Assembly: GCF_016802725.1 (NCBI RefSeq) | Contig: NC_052675.1 | Location: 8,941,622 to 9,005,621 of the forward strand | DNA from: Solenopsis invicta | Taxonomy: Eukaryota; Arthropoda; Insecta; Hymenoptera; Formicidae | Direction: 5' to 3' | Length of the DNA stretch: 64,000 bases | Part shown: positions 1 through 12,586 of the stretch, one piece after another | Layout: each line of letters starts with the position of its first letter | How positions within the stretch are numbered: the first letter of the stretch is position 1 | Program-made: the position numbers and the translations under genes | Notes under the pieces: generated by a model | What the model was told of the DNA's origin: nothing | What the model saw: the letters and a program-made list of their open reading frames with translations, nothing else | Databases searched by the model: none

Positions 1-647
1 TAATCGTTAATTTTTAATCATATTTCAAAAATTATATTTATAACTTTTACGAACTTGAAGAATGCGTTTATCATATCGAAAAGACATTGAAATCGATATT
101 AGTCGATAAATTATTTTATGCATTTATGTAAACCGCGAAAGAGATTATATTGATACGGTATTCTCATAAGTAATTTATCGATTAATTTCATTTGCATTGT
201 TTTTCTTTTCTCTATGAGAAGCATATTACGTCGAGTCAAAAGTTTCTTCGAGCTATAGCGGTCCTCGCTACCTTGCCTCATCTGCGAGATTATACCCCGT
301 TATCGCTTTCGTTCGCGGTAAGCGTGAAACGCGATCCCAGTAACACGATCGACCACCTGTGTACCACATGCACAATTCCTATCGAACAAACAAAGGAACG
401 GTTGCTCGTTAGCAAACAGTTAACGACGCTCTGCGACGTTCGCTCGATGTAGTCGCCCGCGTTCCTGTATCAGGTTACTCCGGACCTTTTCTCACTTTTC
501 GTTGCTGGTGTCGAGGTAGCGCGCGGCACGATCCCACAGGAAGACGATAGCGCGGCGTCCCGATGAGAGATTCCACGCGCAAAATCCCGAGGTTGTTGTC
601 TGGGTGACGCTCACTTCCCCGAAAGAAAGCGATAGTCTCCAATAATC
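1..647. other. Upstream region of CFAP45, no gene recognised
   Basis: The stretch is AT-rich at its left edge and becomes GC-richer from about 240. Short open frames exist on both strands around 192-452 and 492-831, but they overlap one another and show no recognisable domain. I take the GC-richer part as promoter and 5' UTR of the CFAP45 gene that starts at 648, possibly also the 5' end of a gene lying left of the window. Confidence 0.4.
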
Positions 648-3624
648 ATGTCGACCAAGACCGTGGTGCGAAGGACGAGATCCAGCAACTTTGAATATCG
701 CGGTGACTCCAGATTTCCACCGGGCGTCTATGCGATACATACGCCGTCGTCGGCATGTAATCGTACACTTGGAGACAAGCCGATTCATCTGAAAAGGAAT
801 AGCGCGTACGAGCGGGGTAAAGAGGTAACACGGTTTATACTCTCTCCTTGAGGAAAAGCGAAGCGTAGGTTTCTGCGCGATTTCTTCGTTCGCTATAATT
901 GCAGCTACATTATTTCAGCAAACAAAACGAGTGTATTATATAACAGTTATATTATTGAGTGGGAAATTACAACTAATATTTATATAACTTAGTGTTTGCT
1001 GGGTAAATGTGTTTCGAAAAAAATTAATATTTCCATTTAAATTCAGCCCTAAGTTAAAGTGATTATGTAAAATATTGATTGACAGGTCGGGAGGATAAGG
1101 GATAAGAGCGGCACAAGGAAATATCCCTCGGAGTCTATGATCTACCCAAAGATCATGACGAAGAAGGATTACGAGGACCTGAAGGAACGCAGCCGCGTGA
1201 TCACGAAGGAGGAGAGACAAACGGCTGCGGAGACCGCGGAGAAGGCGAGGGAGAGATTGATAAAGGAGAGCTTGGCGCGGAAGGAGGCGATCCGCATGAT
1301 GGACATGAAGAAGGATCGCGAGAAGGATCCGAGAACGAGGGAGATCGAGGAGGAGGCGAGAAGGCGGACGATGCACGTCCTCGAGCGGGCGTACAACATG
1401 CGTCTGGAGCAGGAGGAGGAGATACAGAAGTGCAATCGGCTCATCCTGGAAACCAAGTGCCGAGCTATCCGCGACGCCCAGGTAAACCGCCGATTTTATA
1501 ACGGGATCCCACGTGTGGCTTAACGTCCCTGTAATGTCTAATTTTCGTACATTTAGCTATCCATTTGTAGATCGCAGAGAAAAAGCTGATGGAGCAGGAG
1601 CTTCTCGAGGAGGAGAAACGACTGAATGACGCGATGGAAGATGAGAGGAGACGGGCGATCAAGGAGGAGTCGCGAAAGGAACAGGAAGAGGTAGCCAAGA
1701 GGCTGCGATTCGCTAAGATTCTGAAGGAGCAGATTGTGGAGAATGAGGAACAACGGATCCTCGAGTTCGAGAGGAAACAGGAGGAAAGTCGGCTTATCAA
1801 TTTAAATAACATCGCGTGGCAGCAAGATGAGATCGAGAAGCTGCGCAACAAAGAGGCCGAAAATGCTAGGGTGCGGCAGGAACTTGCAGAAGGAAACGAA
1901 CAATTGAAACATTTCAAGGCTATGGAAAAGGAGGAAATCAAAATTATAGATCTAAGGTGCATTTTATATCTTTTAAAATTATTTTCAACTATTTATTTCC
2001 CAAGTTTTGAAATCGTATTGGAATTATCTCCTCAGCCTCTCGTTGAAAAAATATATATAATTTTTATTAAATTTAACTTGTCAGGATACAAAACTATCAT
2101 CGACTAAAAGAGGAAAGAGAGGCAAGAAAAGCAGAAGAGCAAAAATTGGAGAGATTAAAGAAAGAGCGAGAGAAAACCAGAGTGGCAATGCGAACTGTGC
2201 AAGCGCACGAGCTTCAGGTATTAAATGTCGAACCTTAAAAAGTTGGCGACATAAGTGTATCTAGAAATTACGCTAGACAGAGGGTGTACTATAAATAAGG
2301 AATTCTACTCAGTATATCGCAAGATCAAAAATTTTTTTACTAATGGAAACGCAATAATTTATGCGTTACACGATATTGCACTGCACGTATCGTTCCATAT
2401 TACTTATATAATTACCTACATACATCCTTGCGTGTTTCAACTTGTTGTCGAGGGTCAATGATTCTATGAACGCCACGTCAGGCCTCCCTATCTACAATGT
2501 GTTCTCCTTTTGAAAAATTGCGGTTTGCGTTTTTTTTTTATCGTGATTATTTCTACTTAACAGGGTACTAAGTCGCATACGTTATCAGGCTGTAATGCTC
2601 TTTTCGCAATTAAAACAATTATTGTACACTTGAACATTATACCCGAGTAAGCAAAAAGCATTAAAGTAACATTTTTAGAAATGTTGATTTCATGTTATAT
2701 ATTTTTAAACGTTTTAAAATAACATTGTATAAACATTTTAAAAAGATTGTTTTTTACTTTTTTCGAAATATTGTTAAAATATTTTGGATATTATCTCCCT
2801 CCCCCCCCGTTATGGTCAAAGTTTATTCATATTGCATACGTTAAATATGACATTTTAAAAAATATTGTTATCGTTGTAATAACATCGTAATAATGATTTT
2901 ATTTTTAGTGGGACACACCTCCATTATCTGATTGCCTAGTTTTACATATTAATTATGTTATAATTTATTATCTTCTAGAGAACCATTTAATTAAAAAATC
3001 ATAAGTTGTTACAGCATTAACTGTGGGCAAATTACAGCTATAAATTTGCAGGCGCAAATTGATGAAATTAACGCGGCTCGGGTTCAAGAAGAAGTAGAAC
3101 GGGAATGGAGGCGAAAAGAGAAGGAAGAAGCTTTAAAGAAACTGGAGGCTCAACAAATTCTTCAAAGAGAAAGGGAGGAACAAATAAACAATAAGCGAAT
3201 AATGCAGGCTATCGAGATCGAGCGAGAGAGACGAGAATTTGAGAAGATTGTACGTGTGCAACAAGCAGCTTTTTGTAGAGAAAAAAGGGAACTCGAACAA
3301 AAGCAACAACAGGCTCTAATTCATCGCAAAGAAATATTGAAACAGGTTTGTCTTGTTTAGCCTCGCACAATAAATGTTTACATATTGGCATTCACAATAA
3401 TATATTATTTTATTTCGCTTGGATAGGTAAATGAAAAAGAACGACAGCGCATTGCTGAGCGACAGAAAATGTTTGAAGAAGGCCTAGCAATACGTGGTAA
3501 AACTGCGATGCGTAAGAAGAAATTACAGGATGCCATGGAACGAAAGTGCCAAGAAATGAGAGAGAACAAAGTTCCCGATGTTTACATTAATGAAGTGAAA
3601 CGAATGATTGAAACTATTCAATGA
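648..3624 (+). CDS. CFAP45: CFAP45 (CCDC19), cilia and flagella associated protein 45
   Basis: Six coding exons join in frame: 648-824, 1086-1481, 1571-1956, 2085-2217, 3052-3345, 3427-3624, giving about 527 aa (human protein about 551). All boundaries are AG/GT. The product is almost wholly charged coiled coil rich in E, K and R. The conserved stretch in exon 2 includes MIYPKIMTKKDYEDLKERS and the end is ...VKRMIETIQ. CFAP45 is a microtubule inner protein in the lumen of axonemal doublets of motile cilia and sperm flagella, so in an insect expression is expected mainly in testis and chordotonal cilia. The Met at 648 is the first in frame with the splice at 824. The next gene, NPRL2, is convergent. 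Family assignment rests on recognition of the coiled-coil sequence, not on a search. Confidence 0.88.
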
Positions 3625-4062
3625 ATCATCTAACCAGGCTGAAAAATAAAAATAAGATTTAAATCTAGTTTAAAAAATGATAAATCACATATTTTTTTTA
3701 TTTCATATTACATACATATATTACAAATACATATACGTGGTAAACAATGTAAAAGATTTGAAAAAGATTTAGCATTTGATTACAACTTTAGTGTAGCTTT
3801 ATTCTTCGTAATTGTGTTTGTATTATATACATGTAGTATCATGTTTGTATGTGATTATGTGTTGCATGCGTGTAATTATATATACATATATATAATTTAT
3901 TTTATAAATATATGTGTATGTGTGTATATGTGTACAAATAAATTATGTGTGATTATGTGTGATACACATACATACACATACGCACGCAATTTTTTTGTAA
4001 ATATGTACAAATTTATCGAATTTATTCATTAGTTTTACAGTCTTTAGTTTTTTTATGATACG
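3625..4062. other. Convergent 3' intergenic region
   Basis: AT-rich, with a poly(A) signal type motif (aataaaaataag) about 20 bp after the CFAP45 stop and long TG/TA microsatellite-like sequence at 3814-3990. The genes on both sides end here. No coding signal is seen. Confidence 0.6.
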
Positions 4063-5029
4063 TCACTTCCATATCATTAGAACATTCGAATCGCGCTCGA
4101 TGATATCTTCAATTTGCGCGGCAGACTGTCCCGTGCTACAACATATTTCATCGAGGCTGTACGTACCTGTAAAATACTTATAAATTGGATTGTTTTTCGC
4201 TTCTTCGCTGCAAGATGCGCCAGGGCGAAGTACAGGATACTACAAGAGAAGATGGAATTAATACACCACTATACGCAGAACACAATGCAACTCTAATGAA
4301 AATTACTCACATTGTATACCCTTCTAATGAGTCCCTCAATCAAACCAAATTGTACCAACTTTCTCTCATTTATTCTCAAGTTTTGTGGATTGAGACGCTG
4401 ACACAAATCTTTCATAGTGACACCGTAAGTCATACTTGAATACATACGGTATATATCCCTAAAATGTGCGGGTTGTCTGGCTATAAAGAAAAACTATCTG
4501 CGTAGATTTTGTCGTGATTTTAAAAAAATGATCGTAACATTCAAAAAATTACTTACCTAGCTTAGAAGCGTATGCTATACATCTCTCTTGTAATTTTACA
4601 TCGTCTGGCAATTTTAGTAATTTTGGCGTTACAGCATAGACGTTGCTATACTGAAATATTGGAATCAAAGTTACAACTCCATAATATCTGAAAAGATAAA
4701 AAAGTTACTATTGTAATATAATCAAATGATAAAATGCTATTTTATTTTTTTAATATCTTACACAAGATTTTGCACGCAGCTTTTTACTAGATTATTTTCC
4801 ACATCAGCCTCAGCTGCTATACGCGCAACATGATTAAAGCCATCAATGTAAGGCAATACTTGTTGTGTGGTCAAATCCCACTGATCACTCTGGAATGATT
4901 CTCTGTCTTCCAAAAATATTGGGACCTGATGATCAAGAACTGGCTTTGGCTCAGGCGCCAACCTCACAACTTTCAAATGAGATGTCATTGACCCTTCTAA
5001 CAAAACATTACACATATAATAAAAGATAT

Positions 5030-5060
<31 letters not shown>

Positions 5061-6241
5061 GTATATAAAATTTTTTTACTGATAAATTTCATATATATTT
5101 ACATATAAAACTTACCAGTTAATGTACTCATTTTGTGTAGATTTAAATCCTGCATAACTTGTGCAAGCATCTCTGCCAATCTAGTTTTATCATCTGAGGC
5201 AGATAAAAAACAATTTTCTACTTCCAAAGCCATCTAAAAATCAATTAAATACATATAAATTGCTAGGTACATCCAACAAGAGAAATTTTAGAATAAATTA
5301 CTAACTAAAAAATCTGACATCTTCTTCACCACTGGTTCATAGTGGACAGTACGAGCATTTGCATCACAGACAAAACACAAGTTGAAGTAAAACGCGTTTC
5401 TTGCATACTTTTTATCGTCAATCTTCACGGGGAAGCCCAAGATTTTATAGTCCTTCAGTGTGCTAAAAGATAAGAAAATTGCTAGACCAAACGTAAGAGA
5501 TTTAGCGAGTCAACTTTAACTTAACGTTTTGTAACTTTAACTCTTGGGAGCTGATGTTGAAATGTGTAACAGTTATCAATGCTAAATCTGTGAGATTTAT
5601 GTCACTTAATCTTCCAACCATGTTTTTCAACCCAAACATTTTTAGAAAACTCTTGTGATATTAGAGTATTGTTACATTTTTGTATATTGTAATAATTACT
5701 CTATTCACTAAAATGTGTCAAAATACTATAGATATTCAGAAAAATTGCAAAGATTAAACCTTCTGTTAAAGCTCTAATACCACAAGAATTTTTAAAAGAC
5801 CCAAACATGGTTAAAAGATTAATTATTAAACACTAATTAATTTTAAGAATCCATGACAAATAACTAACAACAAATACAAGATTATTTTAATAACAAAAGA
5901 AAAATTCAAGATTTATAAGATGGGAGAAATCAATAACTCCGAAGGGTTAAGTACACTAAACTTACATTGTAATAGTACTTCTTTGTAATTGTGCCTTTGG
6001 TATGACGTAAACACTAACATTGTCAAAGATGTCTTTAGATATGTAATTATCGGGTACCTAAAATAATTCCAATAAATTGTAAACACACACAATCAGAATG
6101 TTCGACCACTTGGAGTTTCGTATATGCCCTAACCTGGCATGTGATTTTAGGTCCTGCTATATGATGAAATTCTGCGAAAAATATGCATCGAATCGGATCC
6201 TCTGGTTCCTTGTCTGTGACATTTTCCAATGAAAGGGCCAT
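4063..6241 (-). CDS. NPRL2: NPRL2, GATOR1 complex subunit
   Basis: Eight coding exons on the minus strand: 6241-6134, 6057-5966, 5462-5306, 5233-5116, 4996-4762, 4687-4557, 4480-4311, 4239-4063, all with consensus splice ends and matching phases; about 395 aa (human 380). NPRL2 pairs with NPRL3 and DEPDC5 in GATOR1, the GTPase-activating complex for RagA/B that shuts off TORC1 on lysosomes when amino acids are low. Family stretches seen: CIFFAEFHHIAGPKITCQV at the N-terminus (longin domain), SQWDLTTQQ-like and LPYIDGFNHVARIAAEADVE in the middle, and a C-terminal winged-helix region ending ...DSNVLMIWK. The N-terminus is about 15 residues longer than human. It shares its upstream region with NLE1, which starts 274 bp away on the other strand. 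Confidence 0.95.
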
Positions 6242-6515
6242 TGTACCTATTAATTTATTTTTTATTGAAATTGTAAAATCTTATCCATGATAGATAACCT
6301 ATCAAGATTTTGTCACCGGTGTTATTTAAACTGATTTAATATCAGCACTGCTGCCATCTGACAATCTTAGCACGTGCAAGCGAACTAAAATCGAAGGTGC
6401 AGAAGGTGCACGTCAGTGCACCAGTGCACGTGTGGAAAACGCACCGAGCGACAAGGCATGTCTTTAGAAAGAATACTTTTCAAGTATCTTTTCTTTAGTT
6501 TAGTGATTTCACGAG
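6242..6515. promoter_or_regulatory. Bidirectional promoter interval NPRL2 / NLE1
   Basis: Only 274 bp separate the two start codons of these divergent housekeeping genes, so both promoters must lie here or overlap the 5' UTRs. The segment 6370-6440 has repeated GTGCA/CACGTG-like words (CACGTGCAAG, GCACGTCAGTGCACC, GCACGTG), which include E-box type cores. No TATA box is evident. Confidence 0.6.
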
Positions 6516-8326
6516 ATGAATAAAAGAAAGCTCGACGACGAGACCGATGCCGCTCCAGCGAATGCTGAGGTCAAGAGGGTTCTGTCTCGTTTCAAATCGG
6601 ACACCGGGGAGGTTCTGCCTGGTGGCCTGCTGGACCTACCAGTTGATGTCACAGTAGATAAACTACAGGCGATCTGCAATGCTCTGCTGCAGCAAGAGGA
6701 GCCTTTACCCCTAGCATTTTACGTAAATAATGTAGAAGTTACAGACGTATTAGAAAAGTACATCAACAAGGATTTCAGCATTAGCGAGGATGTTGTAGAG
6801 ATTGTGTATCAGCCACAAGCGGTATTTAAAGTCAGAGCTGTCACGAGATGTACCGGATCCTTAGAAGGTTGTCACAAACAAATCTGTGCAGCATTTTATC
6901 GAATAAAGTGAATATTTCGTTAATCTCTTTCTGCTCTTACAGGTCACAAGGAAGCTGTTATATCAGTTGCATTTTCGCCAGACGGCAAACATCTAGCCAG
7001 TGGTTCCGGTGATACTACAGTCAGGCTATGGGATATCTACACACAAACACCGCATTATACATGTGAAGGACATAGACACTGGGTCTTGTGCATTTCCTGG
7101 TCACCTTGTGGCACCAAGCTGGCCTCTGCATGTAAAAATGGATTGATTTACTTATGGAATCCTGATACTGGCAGACAAATAGGTAGAAATTTAGAAAATA
7201 TTGAACCTTCTTTCTACTCAGACAGGAATGTATATTCTTCATATTTTGTCAAACAGGAAAAGCCATGACGGGACACAGAATGTGGGTGACATCTCTTTGC
7301 TGGGAACCTTATCACAAAAATCCAGAATGCTTACATTTAGCCAGTGCCTCTAAGGACTGTGATATACGAATTTGGGACACAAAAAGAGCACAAACCTGTC
7401 GGGTTTTGTCTGGTCACACAAGAAGCGTGACCTGTATCAAGTGGGGTGGGAGTGGTCTTATTTATTCCGCCTCTCAAGACAGGACTATCAAAGTGTGGAG
7501 AGCGGAAGATGTATGTACATCGAGCAATTAAAGTTATTAGAGTCTTGTTATATAAATTTCCAACTAATCAAATCAATTTCAGGGTGTATTGTGTAGAACC
7601 CTAGAAGGCCATGCTCATTGGGTAAATACTTTGGCACTGAATGTCGATTACGCGCTCAGGACTGGCCCTTTTCAGTTGGGATCGACTGAAAATAAAACGG
7701 ACAGTCCGTTAGAATATGCAAGAAAGCAATATGAATCTGTAGGTGAAGAGAGACTTGTGTCTGGATCTGATGATTTCACTTTGTTCTTGTGGAAACCTGA
7801 AAAACAGAAGAAACCTATAGGTACATTGCAGAAATTTACAATATAATTAATTAATTGTAAGAAACATATCAAGAAAATATTTTTCAGCAAGAATGACAGG
7901 CCATCAACAGCTTATCAATGATGTTAAATTCTCACCGGATGGTCGTGTAATTGCGTCTGCATCCTTTGACAAGTCTATTAAATTATGGGACTCTAATATT
8001 GGGACATATATTACTTCATTAAGAGGTCACGTCCAAGCAGTTTATTCGATAGCATGGAGCGCCGATTCTCGTCTGCTGGTCAGCGGTAGCGCGGATTCAA
8101 CTTTAAAAGGTAAATACACTGTCAAGCATAGGAAAATGTAGCAATTTAGAACATTAGATGATTGAAAATAACATATCTTTTTATAGTTTGGAGCATGAAA
8201 ACTAAAAAATTAAGTCAAGATTTGCCCGGTCACGCTGATGAAGTTTATGCGGTCGATTGGTCACCCGATGGTTTACGAGTTGTTTCAGGTGGAAAAGATA
8301 AAGTTTTACGACTGTGGCAAAATTGA
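6516..8326 (+). CDS. NLE1: Notchless homolog 1 (NLE1), WD40 ribosome biogenesis factor
   Basis: Six exons: 6516-6867, 6943-7182, 7257-7510, 7583-7820, 7888-8109, 8187-8326; all phases agree; 481 aa (human 485). The N-terminus (about residues 1-105) is the ubiquitin-like NLE domain that binds the MIDAS domain of the AAA ATPase Rea1/Midasin. It is followed by eight WD40 repeats from HKEAVISVAFSPDGKHLASG to the terminal ...VVSGGKDKVLRLWQN, with typical GH...WD pairs. The protein acts in the nucleus in release of assembly factors from pre-60S particles, and modulates Notch signalling in flies. Introns are 72-77 bp long. Start at 6516 gives the MNKRKL-type start just before the NLE domain. Confidence 0.96.
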
Positions 8327-8413
8327 ATATATATATATAGAAAAACATGTTTTTGTGTTACTTATTTTTAAAATAGAATAGATTGTTATGCATCAATTAG
8401 GTCCGAATTCATA

Positions 8414-8497
8414 GACGTTTCTCAGATCTCAAATCTGTCTTTACCTTGCTTGCTACCATATGCGAGACAAAGACAGATTTAAAATCTGAGAAACGTC
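8414..8497. repeat. Small imperfect palindrome
   Basis: The arm gacgtttctcagat...aatctgtctt is matched in inverted orientation by aagacagattt...aatctgagaaacgtc. Arms are about 30 bp with a 25-bp loop. It lies just after NLE1 and looks like a tiny MITE or hairpin remnant. Next to it (8500-8560) begins a fragment of a dispersed repeat with the words cattccgaattacg and gaagcgcatag, seen again near 12150, 13580, 15370 and 16430. Confidence 0.6.
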
Positions 8498-9245
8498 GGT
8501 TGCATTCCGAATTACGCTTGAAGCGCATAGAGTGCATAGAAAATCATTCCAAATCAGCCTATTTCGAAAGCGCTTTGAGCTGTGAATTCCCCAAAGTGTA
8601 CTAATCATACTGAATTCTTAGCACTCCTCCCAGCGCACAAACTGCTTCTCCTTCGACTTGAGGTAGTTGTTAATACTGGCACTGAGACTTGAGGACAAGT
8701 CTGAAATCCAAGGCCACCATTAAGAAGAAAAGGCAGTTGTTGCGTTCATGCGGTCAATGTGTTTCTCGGAACGCGTTCAGATTGCATCGATTACACATCA
8801 AACACAAAATAGACGAGAGAATCGACAAGCTTGGACACACTAGATCAAAAATTATTTAAATTTATTATTTTTATCGAAGAGAAAAACGAAGTAGTTAATT
8901 ATTTTTGAAAAAATCCACAAAAAAATTAATGTTTTAAATAAGGTTTTTATTAAAATCATATAAAGGTCTTATAAATTTATATAGGATCTATATTTTAGTC
9001 TTGTAAGCGCTACAATATTCTCAGAATATTATACAAATATTATTAAAATTTAAAATAATTTATGGTATATTATTTCAACATCTATGGAATATTATGAAAA
9101 TATTCTACGGATATTATTTTTCAAAATTAATGTGAATTATACATAAAATTATTCATAAATTTTACAATTATTACATTTAAAAGTTATATAATATTTTCGA
9201 TAATTTAAAATATTGAAATAAATAATATTATTTACTTTTAATATA
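8498..9245. other. Repeat-derived AT-rich interval
   Basis: Contains the dispersed gcgttccga-type repeat fragments at 8500-8830, then about 400 bp of plain AT-rich sequence rich in aatatt words. No coding potential is recognised. The TA dinucleotide at 9244-9245 is the left target-site copy of the mariner element. Confidence 0.4.
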
Positions 9246-10046
9246 CACTACTCAAAAAAAAATAGGGAACACTTTCCAGACACCAAAAATTAGGCTATTT
9301 TCAAATGACTGTAACTCGGTGAAAAATCATCGTAGATAAAAAATAAAAAAAGCATTTTGAAGCTTGAAGATCCAACTTTAACGCTTTATTAGCAGATTTT
9401 CAAAATTCTTTTAACTTCTTTGTCTTATGCAGTAAAAAAGCACACCCTGTTTTGTTCCTTAAAATTTCGTATTTTTGACACTGCAGCTCAACCAACAAAT
9501 TTTTTTCGAATAATTCAAGTAAAGCTTCATAAACTACAACATTTTGCCTACAAAATGCTTTTTTAAAAATTTCTCTACGATTTTTTTTAGCCGAGTTACG
9601 CAACTTTGAAGCTAAACCTGCATTTTTTACAAATAATATCCGTACTCCGTGAAAAATCATCGTAGACAAAAAATCAAAAAACCATTTTAAAGCTCGAAGT
9701 TTCAGCTTTAACATGTTATTAATGGTTTTCAAAAATTTTTTCAATTTCTTAGTACTATGCCCCAAAAAAGATACACTGTTTTTTCCTTGAAATTACGTAT
9801 TTTTAACAGCCTGTAGCTCAATAAAAAATTTTTTCTCGACAAATCCAATGCAAGTGCCATAAAGTATGACATTTTTTCTACAAAATGCTTTTTTTAAAAT
9901 TTTTTCTACGATTTTTTTGACCGAGTTACAAGACTTGGAAGAAACACATTTTTTACAGTATCTTTTTCTGAAAAATGACGTCTACCGCCGACATTAGCAT
10001 TACCCAATATGCACCACGTGGAGGTTGCCGGTCGGATATTTGCACA

Positions 10047-10146
10047 TCGTGTGTGTGTGTGTGTGTGTGCGCGCGTGCGCGCGTGCGTGCGTGCGTGCGT
10101 GTGTGCGTGCGTGTGTGTGTATGTATGTGTGTGTGTGTGTGTGTGT
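10047..10146 (+). repeat. GT/GC-rich microsatellite in the left arm of the foldback element
   Basis: A (TG)n and TGCG-type tract. Counterparts in (CA)n orientation lie at about 10964-11132 in the right arm and in the second copy at 17597-17720. They are part of the transposon, and their lengths differ between copies. Confidence 0.85.
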
Positions 10147-10429
10147 CACAGCATAGATAAGGACCCCACAGTTCGCCACTTCTGCGGTATTTAATGACTC
10201 CAAACCCCCTTTGCTGTGTGTGTGTGTGTGTGTGTATGCGCGCGCGCGCATGAGTGTTCAATAGTGTGTATTTCCTCTTCTCTGATCAATTACTGCTTGC
10301 AAGCGTTCTCACATATTTATACATCTTGCAATACGATCTTGCGGAATGTTGTGCCAAATTTTCATTAAAATTTCTTCTAATTCTTCTAAATTTTGCGGCT
10401 GTTCTTCGCGACGCCTTAATCGTCGTTCT

Positions 10430-10947
10430 TGGCGTCGACGAAATAAACGCTATGATCAACGTTGCGTAATGCCAGTACGATCTTACAACGGCGGTTCCGT
10501 GATGGTGTGGGGGTGTATATCTCTTACAAGACAAAGTGATCTAGTGATCCTGCCACCTCCGGCAATAACAGGTGTTCGTTATATCAACGATATTCTACGA
10601 CCACACGTTTTACAATTAAATCGAACCTGTCGGAATTTTATTTTCATGCAGGACAACGCTCGACCTCATACGGCAAATATAACGCGACGTTTTTTTGAAC
10701 GACACGCAACTAGATTGTTAAATCATCTCGTCAATAGCCCAGACTTAAATCCAATTAAGCACATTGGGATAAAATAGAACGACGATTAAGGCGTCGCGAA
10801 GAACAGCCGCAAAATTTAGAAGAATTGGAGGAAATTTTAACGAAAATTTGGCACAACATTCCGCAAGATCATATTGCAAGATGTATAAATATGCAAAAAC
10901 GCTTGCAAGCAGTAATTGATCAGAGAGGAGGAAATACACACTATTGA
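10430..10947 (+). pseudogene. Tc1/mariner transposase, 5'-truncated and frameshifted
   Basis: The frame reads GGSVMVWGCIS, then FMQDNARPHTA and SPDLNPI, which are the second Asp and third acidic-residue neighbourhoods of the DDE/D catalytic domain of Tc1-like transposases. At about 10762 one T is missing in a T-run (cacattggg, against cacatttggg in the related copy near 18011), which shifts the frame. The C-terminal part then continues in another frame to a stop at about 10947. The N-terminal DNA-binding half is absent because the upstream sequence is the inverted copy of the C-terminal end. Not functional. Confidence 0.85.
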
Positions 10948-11070
10948 ATACTCATGCGCGCGCGCGCGCGCACGCACACACACACACACATACACACACA
11001 CAGCAGAGAGGGTTTGGAGTCATTAAATACCGCAGAAGTGACGAACTGTGGGGTCTTTATCTCTGCTGTG

Positions 11071-11112
<42 letters not shown>

Positions 11113-11938
11113 CCCACACACACACACACACGATGTGCAAATATCCGACCGGCAACCTCCACGGGGTGCATATTGGGTAATGCTAATGTCGGCGGTAGAC
11201 GTCATTTTTCAGAAAAAGATACTGTAAAAAATGTGTTTCTTCGAAGTCTTGTAACTCGGTCAAAAAAAATCGTAGAAAAAGTTTTAAAAAAAGCATTTTG
11301 TAGAAAAAATGTCATACTTTATGGCACTTGCATTGGATTTGTCGAGAAAAAATTTTTTATTGAGCTACAGGCTGTTAAAAATACGTAATTTCAAGGAAAA
11401 AACAGTGTATCTTTTTGGGGCATAGTACTAAGAAATTGAAAAAATTTTTGAAAACCATTAATAACATGTTAAAGCTGAAACTTCGAACTTTAAAATAGTT
11501 TTTTGATTTTTTGTCTACGATGATTTTTCACGAAGTACGGATATCATTTGTAAAAAATGCAGGTTTAGCTTCAAAGTTGCGTAACTCGGCCAAAAAAAAT
11601 CATAGAGAAATTTTTAAAAAAGCATTTTGTAGGCAAAATGTTGTAGTTTATGAAGCTTTACTTGAATTATTCGAAAAAAATTTGTTGGTCAAGCTGCAAA
11701 GTGTCAAAAATTCGAAATTTTAAGAAACAAAACAGGGTGTGCTTTTTTACTGCATAAGACAAGGAAGTTAAAAGAATTTTGAAAATCTGCTGATAGAGCG
11801 TTAAAGTTGGATCTTCAAGTTTCAAAATGCTTTTTTTATTTTTTATCTACGATGATTTTTCACCGAGTTACAGTCATTTGAAAATAGCCTAATTTTTGGT
11901 GTCTGGAAAGTGTTCCCTATTTTTTTTTGAGTAGTGTA

Positions 11939-12586
11939 TTATATTCTTACAATATTTATATATTTATATATTATCAGGAGTGACACGTAAAACCACTTTT
12001 TATTAGTATTAAATAATATTTTAGGAATATTATTTAACATTAAATAATATTGTGCCCTCATATGAAGTTCACTCAACGCATAGGTCGCACAGGAAACTGT
12101 TCCGAAATTCTCAAGCACTTATGCGCATTGAAAAAACGGAACGATTTCGAAGTGTTGCGCATCAGTGTTTTGCAGCAGTATTACACTCTACGCGCTTCAT
12201 GCGTAATTCGAAACGCAGCCTTTTGTCGCAAGCTATGCGCGTCCGCGCATATACCGTGAATTCAAATTTGTAGACAATAGTATACCACAGTACACATTTA
12301 ATCACGTTTTGAACGCAGCTTCTCTCTAGTTAATAAAAATAAACGATCTTATAGAATTTAAATACTGGGAATTCCCAGTATTATTAAATAATGAACTATG
12401 AACACTATTTGTGACTAGCAAAACTGCTGAAAAAGCAATAAAAAGTAAATATCGAAACTTTATGACTATATTTTACTAATTTTAATCGTATAATTTTAAT
12501 TAGAAATTAATAATTATTAATGAAATTAACGTTTTATCATTTCATTACATCAAACGCATTCAACTGTTCCGTTAAACACGCGTATG
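11939..12586. other. AT-rich spacer with dispersed repeat fragment
   Basis: 12050-12260 carries the gcgcttcatgcgtaattcg-type repeat, seen in similar form near 8510, 13580, 15370 and 16440. The rest is AT-rich. A short palindrome actgggaattcccagt lies at 12364-12379. No gene is recognised. Confidence 0.4.

Larger units (their letters stand above)
9246..11936. mobile_element. Foldback (palindromic) Tc1/mariner element
   Basis: The left end CACTACTCAAAAAAAAATAG after TA (9244-9245) is mirrored exactly by the right end at 11936 followed by TA (11937-11938), the TA duplication typical of the IS630-Tc1-mariner superfamily. The arms are very long: 9246 to about 10429 and about 10776 to 11936, near-perfect inverted copies of roughly 1.17 kb, including (GT)n microsatellites. 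Only about 346 bp in the middle is unique and encodes the middle of a transposase. The arms each carry the sequence of the transposase C-terminus and 3' flank, so the 3' half replaced the 5' half. It cannot encode a complete transposase and is non-autonomous. Confidence 0.9.

Noticed and set aside
192..831. Open frames on both strands upstream of CFAP45
   Set aside because: Overlapping, no domain, in GC-rich probable promoter/5' UTR.
9953..11205. Several frames of HTHTHT or CVCVCV repeats on both strands (also 17437-17769)
   Set aside because: Translations of (GT)n/(CA)n microsatellites within the foldback element.
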